From Nitrospirota bacterium (GTDB taxonomy: Bacteria; Nitrospirota; Thermodesulfovibrionia; Thermodesulfovibrionales; JdFR-88): a DNA stretch of 5,427 bases. Positions within the stretch are counted from its first letter, which is position 1; each line of letters starts with the position of its first letter. This document shows positions 1 to 5,230 of the stretch, piece by piece. The DNA is taken from the NCBI GenBank assembly GCA_021819985.1, contig JAKAEG010000231.1:1-5427 (forward strand). Direction: 5' to 3'. Both the position numbers and the translations under genes were made by a program. The notes beneath the pieces are model-generated. The model was not told the origin of the DNA. It saw nothing but the letters and a program-made list of their open reading frames with translations, and did no database searches.

Positions 1-1
1 G

Positions 2-733
2 CTGTCGCATATAGTGGGCGAGAAGCAGCTCTTCCGGACTCTGGCCGTCTATCTTGATATGCTGATTCCAGGATATGCCGCGACACTGACCGCTGAGGTG
101 CGGATCTTTGTACGGCATGGCGGGGCTGTAAGTGTTATTGGGCTCATTATCATGCTTTTTTTCAGCTCCGTGGCCTTTACGGTGCTCGAAAACGCCATGT
201 CAGTAATATTTTTCCACCGTGTACGGACAAAGCGCCGCCATTTCATGGTATCGGCGGTCATCCCGTATGTATATATAATTTTTCTTGGGATCGGGATTCT
301 GATCGTCTCCTTTATAGCCGGTGCCCTGCAGGCGCTTCAAACCAGGCATCCCGTGGTCATGGGATGGAGTCTTCAGCTTAGAGGGGCATATGGGACTGCG
401 CTTTATGCACTGGGCATTATCGGGGAGATATTCATGCTCACGTCCGTTTACCTCGTGATGCCGGTTGGCCGGATGACGCTGCGCCACGCGGTCACGGGAG
501 GAATTACCGCTACCATATTGTGGGAAATAACACGCCGGGTCCTTGTGTGGTATTACTCCACACTCTCAATGGTAAACCTGATATACGGCTCCTTCGCCAC
601 CTCCGTTGTAGCGCTGATTGGCATAGAAGCGGCCTCTCTGATACTGCTTTTGGGAGCGCAGGTCATTGCCGAGCTGGAAAGAAAACGGCACGGAGCAGGC
701 GCGGGCAAAACCTCGGGTTTTTTTGAGACTTAA
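2..733 (+). CDS. YihY/BrkB (UPF0761) family inner-membrane protein, 5' end missing
   Basis: C-terminal part of a polytopic membrane protein. The frame is open to the window edge; the GTG at 14 is only an internal valine, so the real start lies upstream and roughly 60 residues, including the first membrane segment, should be missing. Counting from codon 14, hydrophobic segments lie near 38-66, 78-108, 126-151, 157-183 and 190-221. The last contains YGSFATSVVALIGIEAASLI and LLLGAQVIAELER, the signature end of the YihY/BrkB family (short polar turn, long helix, then a GA.v.AELE motif). Family members were once called ribonuclease BN, but that assignment was withdrawn; their role is unsettled, with envelope or transport functions proposed. 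It ends with a short basic, Gly-rich tail and a TAA. It is convergent with parB, separated by 20 nt, so it is not part of the partition operon. Family assignment is firm; function is not. Confidence 0.85.
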   Translation: MSHIVGEKQLFRTLAVYLDMLIPGYAATLTAEVRIFVRHGGAVSVIGLIIMLFFSSVAFTVLENAMSVIFFHRVRTKRRHFMVSAVIPYVYIIFLGIGILIVSFIAGALQALQTRHPVVMGWSLQLRGAYGTALYALGIIGEIFMLTSVYLVMPVGRMTLRHAVTGGITATILWEITRRVLVWYYSTLSMVNLIYGSFATSVVALIGIEAASLILLLGAQVIAELERKRHGAGAGKTSGFFET

Positions 734-755
734 GGGGAGGGCCCTTGTCTTTTTT
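732..755 (+). terminator. intrinsic terminator of the YihY-family gene
   Basis: A short hairpin with arms AAGGG (732-736) and CCCTT (742-746) is followed by GTC and a run of six T (750-755) that runs into the parB stop codon. Just upstream, AAAACC-TCG-GGTTTT (707-721) inside the last codons forms a second small stem running into T. Together they look like a terminator for rightward transcription between the two convergent genes. For leftward parAB transcripts only the AAAACC/GGTTTT stem is available, with weaker support. Confidence 0.5.
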
Positions 756-1596
756 AAAGCATCTTCTCCAAAAGTCCGTCAAGCTGCTCCAGGCTGTAGT
801 ACTCTATCTGGAGCGTACCGCCTTTTTTCCCTTTGTGCTTTACCCGCACCTTGGTGCCGAGCGACTTTGTGAGCCTGTCTTCCAGGTCGGCTATATTCGG
901 GTCCGCTAGCGGCTTTTTGCCCCTGCTTTTCGCTTTCAAAGCGGGACTTTCAGACTTAAATTTTAATAAAAACCTCTCCAGCTCCCGCACGGAAAACCCC
1001 TCGTTTACGGCGTTTTCAGCTACTACGGCCTGTTGAGATTGAGAGTCAATACCAAGCAGCACCTTGGCATGGCCCATCGAAAGCTTTCCTTCCGCCATAA
1101 GCGCCCTGACCTCTTCGGGCAATTTCAAAAGGCGCAGATGGTTGGTTATGGTGGTCCGCTCCATTCCCAGTTTGCCAGAAAGTGCCTCGTGAGTGAGGGA
1201 AAACTCCTTCTGGAGGCGCTCAAGGGCCTGGGCGGTCTCGACCGGGTTTAAGTCCTCGCGCTGAAGGTTCTCTATGAGGGCTATTTCGAGCGAGTCCTGG
1301 GAGGCGGTTTTTTTAAGTATGGCGGGCACGCGCTTGAGGCCCGCTATTTTGGCGGCCCGGAGCCTTCGCTCTCCGGCTATGAGCCTAAAGGTGCCATCGC
1401 CATTAGGGCAAACTATCAGGGGCTGGAGCACCCCTTTTTCCTTTATCGAGGCCGCAAGCTCCTTAAGTCCTTCTTCCGAAAAGGTTTTTCTTGGCTGGTC
1501 CGCCCACCGGGCGACCCGTTCTATATCGATCTCAATGGCCTCTATGCCCGATTTGGGCAGGAGGGCCTCAATTCCCCGTCCGAGTGCAGTTTTCAT
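754..1596 (-). CDS. parB: chromosome partition protein ParB (Spo0J/Noc family), 280 aa
   Basis: Centromere-binding protein and CTP-dependent DNA clamp of the ParABS system; it loads at parS, slides onto flanking DNA and stimulates the ParA ATPase. The N-terminus LGRGIEALLP (residues 5-14) is the usual ParA-contacting tail. The ParB/Srx domain follows, with QPRK (34-37), the CTP-binding GERRLRA (75-81) and ENLQREDLNPVE (109-120). A helix-turn-helix lies near 134-160 (LTHEALSGKLGMERTTIT). A basic linker at 212-230 (KFKSES...KSRGKKPL) precedes the C-terminal dimerisation domain (231-280). Length is typical and no key motif is missing. The ATG at 1596 gives the canonical N-terminus and has AAAGGAG 10 nt upstream (1607-1613). 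It overlaps the end of parA by 29 nt in another frame, so translation is probably coupled. A matching parS lies at 3335-3350. Confidence 0.97.
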   Translation of the reverse strand: MKTALGRGIEALLPKSGIEAIEIDIERVARWADQPRKTFSEEGLKELAASIKEKGVLQPLIVCPNGDGTFRLIAGERRLRAAKIAGLKRVPAILKKTASQDSLEIALIENLQREDLNPVETAQALERLQKEFSLTHEALSGKLGMERTTITNHLRLLKLPEEVRALMAEGKLSMGHAKVLLGIDSQSQQAVVAENAVNEGFSVRELERFLLKFKSESPALKAKSRGKKPLADPNIADLEDRLTKSLGTKVRVKHKGKKGGTLQIEYYSLEQLDGLLEKML

Positions 1597-2344
1597 TCCT
1601 TAAAAGCTCCTTTGCCAATGCGAGATAGCTTTGCGCCCCTTTTGATCTGGCATCATATATTATGGCCGGCTTCCCATGACTTGGCGCCTCGGCCAGGGCG
1701 ATGTTTCTGGGGATCACAGTGGAATAGACCTTCCCCTTGAAGTGCTCCCTCAACTCAGATTCAACCTGCCTTGTAAGCGTATTTCTTGGGTCATACATGG
1801 TCAAAAGCACGCCATTGAGTTCAAGCGAGGGGTTATAAGACCCCCGAACAAGCGAAAGCGTATGGGAAAGCATACTTAGGCCCTCAAGCGAATAATATTC
1901 GCATTGCACCGGCACTAAAACGGACTGAGCGGCCACCAGGGCATTGAGCGTAAGCATCCCAAGCGAAGGCGGGCAGTCGATTATTATATATTGGAACCGT
2001 TCCCTGACCGTTGAAAGGGCTTCTGAAAGGATACGCTCCGCTCCATCACGCCCCGCAAGCTCTATTTCCGCCCCAAGAAGGTCTATTGTCGAAGGGATTA
2101 CCCAGAGCCTGTCATGCGGCGCCGGCTTTATGACGTCTCCTATGCCCATACTGCCGGAAAAAATATCATACAGGCCGGGGGCTTCCTTTGGAAGACCAAG
2201 CCCGCTTGTCGAATTGCCCTGCGGGTCTGCGTCTACCAGGAGGATATCAGCGCCGGCCAGAGCCAGTGAGGCGGCCAGATTCACGGCGGTTGTCGTTTTT
2301 CCAACACCGCCTTTCTGGTTAACTATGGCTACGATCTTATCCAT
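1568..2344 (-). CDS. parA: chromosome partition ATPase ParA (Soj), 258 aa
   Basis: Deviant-Walker-A P-loop ATPase that forms ATP-dependent dimers on the nucleoid and moves ParB-parS complexes. Seen directly: KGGVGKTT (11-18) with the signature lysine K11 and P-loop K16; Walker A' LLVDADPQGN (35-44) with D38 and D40; Walker B IIIDCPPS (120-127); the MYDPRNTLTRQV segment (183-194) and IPRNIALAEAPSHGKP (211-226), both typical of Soj-type ParA, the former contributing basic DNA-contact residues. It has no N-terminal helix-turn-helix, so it is the small chromosomal class rather than the plasmid P1/F class. The start MDKIVAIVNQKGG fits the family; no true Shine-Dalgarno is visible (only GGAA directly abutting the ATG), but the leader is extremely A-rich. 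It is first gene of parAB and is divergent from the regulator gene at 2654. Confidence 0.97.
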   Translation of the reverse strand: MDKIVAIVNQKGGVGKTTTAVNLAASLALAGADILLVDADPQGNSTSGLGLPKEAPGLYDIFSGSMGIGDVIKPAPHDRLWVIPSTIDLLGAEIELAGRDGAERILSEALSTVRERFQYIIIDCPPSLGMLTLNALVAAQSVLVPVQCEYYSLEGLSMLSHTLSLVRGSYNPSLELNGVLLTMYDPRNTLTRQVESELREHFKGKVYSTVIPRNIALAEAPSHGKPAIIYDARSKGAQSYLALAKELLRNENCTRTGN

Positions 2345-2391
2345 TTCCGTTTTTTGATTTTTTTGTTTTTGTTTTTTGGTTTTTTTGTTTT
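2345..2391 (-). other. A-rich, nearly G-free parA 5' leader
   Basis: On the plus strand 37 of these 47 bases are T with a single A, broken into runs of four to seven by isolated G. The parA transcript would therefore carry a leader of A-runs separated mostly by C, ending directly at the ATG. Such a leader should be unstructured and could help ribosome loading without a Shine-Dalgarno. That role is inference; the composition is observed. Confidence 0.5.
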
Positions 2392-2428
2392 CACCGCGCC
2401 GAAGGTATTTGTATCAACAGTCGCGGTG
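2392..2428. repeat. 7-bp inverted repeat in the parA upstream region
   Basis: CACCGCG (2392-2398) and CGCGGTG (2422-2428) are exact reverse complements with a 23-nt spacer. On the parA transcript this would be a GC stem at the 5' end of the leader, just upstream of the A-rich tract, or it may be a DNA operator. It overlaps the start point expected from the candidate parA promoter. Confidence 0.4.
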
Positions 2429-2432
2429 CATT

Positions 2433-2461
2433 ATTCTAGCATGCGGCCTCCAAATGAAGAT
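2433..2461 (-). promoter_or_regulatory. candidate parAB promoter (extended -10)
   Basis: Read on the minus strand, TGCTAGAAT (2441-2433) is an extended -10 element (TGn plus TAGAAT). The -35 region around 2455-2461 (ATCTTCA) is poor, which extended -10 promoters tolerate. Transcription would start near 2426, leaving a leader of about 80 nt containing the A-rich tract. This is a pattern match only. Confidence 0.3.
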
Positions 2462-2580
2462 ATATGGAAATAACGGTCCGGATTGCGCTGTCGCGCTATC
2501 TATTAAACCGGCAAGCCGGGACAGGTTTTTTAAGCTCCGCTTGCCTGGACGACATGTAATTGCCTTGGTTAATAAAGGGA
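2462..2580. other. central part of the parA/regulator intergenic region, no gene seen
   Basis: I see no convincing gene here. Open frames crossing it lack a ribosome site and resemble no known family. Small structures are visible: the stem CCGG-CAAG-CCGG at 2508-2519, followed after six bases by T6 (2526-2531), and GGCAAGC (2510-2516) pairing with GCTTGCC (2539-2545). These two are mutually exclusive, so a switchable or simply fortuitous structure is possible. With flanking elements this fills the 309-nt gap between the divergent genes. Confidence 0.35.
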
Positions 2581-2653
2581 AATATTTATTTTGTTTACAC
2601 TTTTGCCAGGCCTTTTTGCTAAAATGTGCCGGAGCGTAAACAAAATAAATATT
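2581..2653. repeat. perfect 18-bp inverted repeat flanking a promoter-like spacer
   Basis: AATATTTATTTTGTTTAC (2581-2598) and GTAAACAAAATAAATATT (2636-2653) are exact reverse complements with a 37-nt spacer. The arm centres are 55 bp apart, about five helical turns. The right arm ends at the base immediately before the ATG of the receiver-PilZ gene. The spacer contains the extended -10 candidate. Possible roles are a two-site operator, a translation-blocking mRNA hairpin, or a short invertible segment; the sequence alone does not choose between them. Confidence 0.9.
2594..2625 (+). promoter_or_regulatory. candidate promoter of the receiver-PilZ gene
   Basis: TGC-TAAAAT at 2617-2625 matches an extended -10 element. 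TTTACA (2594-2599), at the inner edge of the left repeat arm, could be a -35 but the 20-bp spacing is long. Transcription would start near 2632, giving a leader of about 22 nt that lacks the left arm of the inverted repeat. The resemblance to the parA candidate -10 (TGCTAGAAT) is notable. Confidence 0.35.
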
Positions 2654-3328
2654 ATGGAAATGAAAAAAATCCTGATCGCCGATGGGCTTAATCCCTTTAT
2701 CCGGGAAGAAAAGACCCTGCTGGACCGGGGTGATTTCCAGATATTCACCACAAACTCAGGCATTGATGCGCTTGAGATTCACCGCGCAAATAAAATGGAC
2801 CTCATCCTTGCCGACCTTAACACACCTGATATGGCTGGAGACGAAATGACCAAAATTATACGGACGGTCCCGGAGCTGAAGCGCGTCTCCATAATTTTAA
2901 TAACCAGCCTCAAGAAGGCGGATTTTGAGAGGTGCGCGGCCTGCGGGGCAAACGATTATATAACCCGGCCCATAGACCCCCAAAAGCTCCTTTCAAAGGT
3001 GGCCTGGCTGATATCGGTCTACGAGAGAAAGGACCTGAGGGTCCTGATAAAGTCCAGGGTGATAGGCTCTTTCGGCCGGGACCCTTTCTTCGGGACCACA
3101 TGCAACATAAGCGCTTCGGGCCTGCTTCTTGAAACAGAAAAGGTGCTGGCCAGGGGGGACGTCATTTCGAGCGCCTTTTTCATACCCGATATTGAGAGGA
3201 TCTCGGCAAAATGCCGGGTCATGCGCATAGTCCGGCACGAAAAAATGTTTCAATACGGCATGCAGTTTGTCGAGATTTCCGAGCAGGACAAAATGATAAT
3301 AGAGGATTTCGTCTTAAAAACATTGTGA
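2654..3328 (+). CDS. response regulator with degenerate receiver and PilZ domain, 224 aa
   Basis: Cytoplasmic two-domain regulator. Residues 4-120 form a receiver: KKILIAD (4-10), phospho-acceptor-like D54 in LILADLNTPDMAG, T84 in IILITS, and DYITRPIDPQKLL (101-113). Two canonical active-site residues differ: the second acidic residue after beta-1 is G11, and the conserved lysine before the Pro is R105, so phosphorylation may be altered or absent. Residues 124-224 are a PilZ domain with both c-di-GMP signatures, RKDLR (R125 and R129) and NISASG (151-156). It has no DNA-binding or enzymatic domain, so output is probably protein-protein contact controlled by c-di-GMP. The frame is open from TTG at 2591, but ATG 2654 (or 2660, MKKILIAD) fits where receivers begin; GGAG at 2631 is too far for a good Shine-Dalgarno. 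It is divergent from parA and its stop lies 6 nt before parS. Confidence 0.88.
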   Translation: MEMKKILIADGLNPFIREEKTLLDRGDFQIFTTNSGIDALEIHRANKMDLILADLNTPDMAGDEMTKIIRTVPELKRVSIILITSLKKADFERCAACGANDYITRPIDPQKLLSKVAWLISVYERKDLRVLIKSRVIGSFGRDPFFGTTCNISASGLLLETEKVLARGDVISSAFFIPDIERISAKCRVMRIVRHEKMFQYGMQFVEISEQDKMIIEDFVLKTL

Positions 3329-3353
3329 AAAAATTGTTCCACGTGGAACAATT
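3328..3353 (-). terminator. possible intrinsic terminator of selD-TauE/SafE, built from parS
   Basis: On the minus strand the parS palindrome folds as AATTGTTCC-ACGT-GGAACAATT, a stem of up to nine base pairs, and runs directly into a T-run (3333-3328), 15 nt after the stop of the permease gene. The stem is AT-rich at its base, so strength is uncertain. Rightward transcripts lack a good U-run here. The geometry is observed; termination is inferred. Confidence 0.45.
3335..3350. other. parS: parS centromere site (ParB-binding palindrome)
   Basis: TGTTCCACGTGGAACA is a perfect 16-bp palindrome. It differs from the classic Bacillus subtilis parS TGTTTCACGTGAAACA only by the symmetric C/G change at the fifth position of each arm, a variant common outside Firmicutes. 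The symmetry extends three more bases on each side (3332-3353). It lies about 1 kb upstream of parA, between convergent genes, matching the usual position of parS close to parAB and the chromosomal origin. ParB in this window carries all domains needed to use it. Confidence 0.94.
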
Positions 3354-3368
3354 CACAAAATTCAGTTT

Positions 3369-4169
3369 TTATCCATGCGTTCCCCGCAAAATTCCAGCCC
3401 ATATATATATCGCTGAGGCTGAAATAACGGCGGCAAGGAGCCATCTCAGGGACTTGATATGTGTTTTTCTGCCGGTGGCGCCGCCCGCATATGCCATCGG
3501 GATGGCCCCGGCCAGAAGGGCAGCCGCCAGATCGAACCGTACCTGCCCGGTTGCAATCTTACCGATCATTCCAGCAGTCGACGAAATAAGCCCTATCGCA
3601 AGCATGCTGCCCAAAGCCACTCTCAATGGTATTCTGAGCACATAAAGCATGATTGGGATTATAATGAACGCGCCCGCCTGACCCACCATGCCCAGCAGGA
3701 CTCCTGTTACGGCCCCGCAAGAGATGGCGGCCGCCATATTGAATTTCACCTGCCCGCCTGAAAGCTCGTCGTTCAGGTAACTGCGGGGAATCAGCATCAA
3801 TACGGAGGCGAAAAGCGCCAGCGCGCCATAAATTACAAGCAGAAGCCTGTCACCCATGTCCTTTGATATCAGAGAGCCCGCCAGAGAGGAAAAAAACAGT
3901 GTGGCACCAAGCGTCAGCACAAGATCCCTGCTGATAAGCCGCTCTCTTTTATAAAATATCGTGGCGGTCAGTGTCGCGAAAAACCCCTGGGTCATGGTAA
4001 GGCCGGTTATACCCTTTACCCCTAGGGCAGGCAAGCCGAACAGGGTGGGGATATATAGCAGGAGCGGGAACATTATGATCCCGCCCCCTATGCCAAGCAT
4101 CCCGGAAAGAAAGCCGCCCAGCCCGCCAGCCGCGATCAAAAAAAGGTAGAGCGCAAAAAAATGTGTCAC
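3369..4169 (-). CDS. TauE/SafE (TSUP, DUF81) family membrane permease, 266 aa
   Basis: Integral membrane protein of the TSUP family, whose members have been linked to export or uptake of sulfite, sulfoacetate and other sulfur or organic anions. The family's duplicated architecture is visible. The first repeat begins with GGLGGFLSGMLGIGGGI (15-31) and FPLLLY; the second with GAVTGVLLGMVGQAGAFIII (152-171). Hydrophobic stretches cover about 6-35, 45-72, 83-101, 108-127, 142-179, 184-203, 212-230 and 241-260, giving roughly eight helices, as expected. Length is normal. The start is GTG at 4169, whose bases form a GTGA overlap with the selD stop; GAGG lies almost directly upstream, so translation probably depends on coupling to selD. 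That arrangement suggests a selenium or sulfur-oxyanion substrate, but the sequence does not identify it. Confidence 0.9.
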   Translation of the reverse strand: MTHFFALYLFLIAAGGLGGFLSGMLGIGGGIIMFPLLLYIPTLFGLPALGVKGITGLTMTQGFFATLTATIFYKRERLISRDLVLTLGATLFFSSLAGSLISKDMGDRLLLVIYGALALFASVLMLIPRSYLNDELSGGQVKFNMAAAISCGAVTGVLLGMVGQAGAFIIIPIMLYVLRIPLRVALGSMLAIGLISSTAGMIGKIATGQVRFDLAAALLAGAIPMAYAGGATGRKTHIKSLRWLLAAVISASAIYIWAGILRGTHG

Positions 4170-5230
4170 GCCTCTACGTTTATCCTGCCCCCGGAGGTAA
4201 ATTCCCCTTCTACCAGATCGCCTATATGGGCGGCAAGGATACCATCCTGCTCCAACAGTGACACCAGTTTTTCCATGTTGTCCCGGGGCACGAATATCAA
4301 AAGCCCGCCCGAGGTCTGGGCATCGTTTAGCAGAATTTTATGCTCCCCGGCAACATTCACGGACCATTTAACATATTGTTCATAGTTTTTGAGATTGGCT
4401 GTCGTGCCGCCAGGGACAACATTTTGCGAAACAAGTCTTTCGGCGTCCTTGAAGAAGGGCACCCGGCTGGCATGAATATTTGCCTTTACGCGGCTGGCCG
4501 CAAGCACCTCATTGAGATGGCCCAGAAGCCCAAAACCGGTGATATCGGTCGCGGTGCTCACGCCCGCCTGGATCATTATTTCACTGGCCCTTTTGTTTAG
4601 GGTGGCCATGGCCTTTGTAAAGTCGCTTGCAACGTCCTCACTCACCCGGCCGGACTTGATCCCTGTAGAGATTATCCCTGTGCCGATGGGTTTTGTAAGG
4701 ATTATGGCGTCGCCCACCTTTGCCTTCGAGTTATCGAGGATTCTGTCAGGATGAATCAGCCCCATGACGGTGTAGCCGAATTTGGGCTCCTTGTCCTTTA
4801 TGGTGTGCCCGCCGATAATAGGCACGCCAGCCTCGGCCATCTTGTCAATACCTCCCTGGATTATCTGTTTCAAAACAGGGAAAAAATCGGGGTCGCCGGG
4901 GAACATGGCGACATTCAGGCTTACCACCGGTCTCGCGCCCATGGCGTAAATATCAGAAAGCGAGTTTGCCGCGGCTATCGCCCCGAACATGTAAGGGTCA
5001 TCGACGATCGGGGTGAAAAAATCGACAGTCAGCACGGCCGCAGTTTCATCGTTGAGCCTGTATACGCCCGCATCATCAGCATTTGAAGCGTCTACAAGGA
5101 CATTAGGATCCATTATAGGCGGCAGCTGCCCCAGCACGTGGGACAGGTCCTTAGGACTGAATTTTGCCGCTCAACCCGCGCAGCTTGACATGCCGGTTAA
5201 TTTGAAATTTTTTTTCCCTATAATGTCCAT
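4166..5230 (-). CDS. selD: selenide, water dikinase SelD, selenocysteine-containing, 354 aa
   Basis: Makes selenophosphate from selenide and ATP, the selenium donor for tRNA-Sec charging and selenouridine. The TGA at 5171-5173 is read through: the frame continues upstream to ATG 5230, giving LTGMSSCAGUAAKFSP with Sec20, which aligns without gaps to E. coli LTQYSHGAGCGCKISP, placing Sec at catalytic Cys17 and K23 at Lys20. Starting at GTG 5137 would remove the whole catalytic loop. Other motifs, in full-length numbering: DDAGVY (52-57), TVDFFTPIVDDP (68-79), NSLSDIYAMGARP (89-101), GGHTIKDKEPKFG (140-152), TDITGFGLLGH (228-238), NDAQTSGGL (302-310). The Mg-binding aspartates at D52, D70, D93 and D229 are present. 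Length now matches the family. CCTCCC at 5240-5245 is GGGAGG on the mRNA, 9 nt from ATG. An A8 run (5215-5208) lies in codons 6-8. The stop overlaps the permease start by 4 nt. Confidence 0.95.
5119..5173 (-). promoter_or_regulatory. selenocysteine UGA with candidate bacterial SECIS hairpin
   Basis: The Sec codon is TGA at 5173-5171. On the mRNA, CAGUCC (5159-5154) pairs with GGA-C-CUG (5150-5144), with one bulged C and a UAA loop starting 18 nt after the UGA, within the spacing known for bacterial SECIS elements. GCGGCA directly after the UGA (5170-5165) is also the exact complement of UGCCGC (5124-5119), which could close a larger structure. Bacterial SECIS elements are poorly conserved, so the exact fold is uncertain. 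Confidence 0.45.

Noticed and set aside
14..16. GTG as the start of the YihY-family gene
   Set aside because: The frame is open upstream to the window edge and the family's first membrane segment is absent, so the gene begins before the window.
1993..2003. GGAAC-C-GTTCC palindrome inside parA
   Set aside because: The arms are in the opposite order from parS, with a single base between them, and it lies in a coding region; no support as a ParB site.
2508..2531. CCGG-CAAG-CCGG stem with a following T-run as a terminator
   Set aside because: The stem is four pairs, the T-run is six bases away, and no plus-strand gene ends just before it; noted only as a minor structure.
2376..2639. 87-codon plus-strand open frame across the intergenic region
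   Set aside because: It has no ribosome site, resembles no family, crosses the T-rich tract and both repeat structures, and looks like a chance open frame.
2591..2653. Upstream extension of the receiver-PilZ protein (TTG 2591 or ATG 2624)
   Set aside because: The extra residues do not belong to a receiver fold, overlap the promoter candidate and inverted repeat, and lack a suitable ribosome site.
3211..3645. 144-codon plus-strand open frame running through parS and into the permease gene
   Set aside because: It is a shadow of two strongly supported genes in other frames and its product resembles no family.
5130..5145. CACGTG core with a parS-like right half near the selD start region
   Set aside because: Only the right half resembles parS; the left half has five mismatches, and it lies inside selD coding sequence, so it is not called a second parS.
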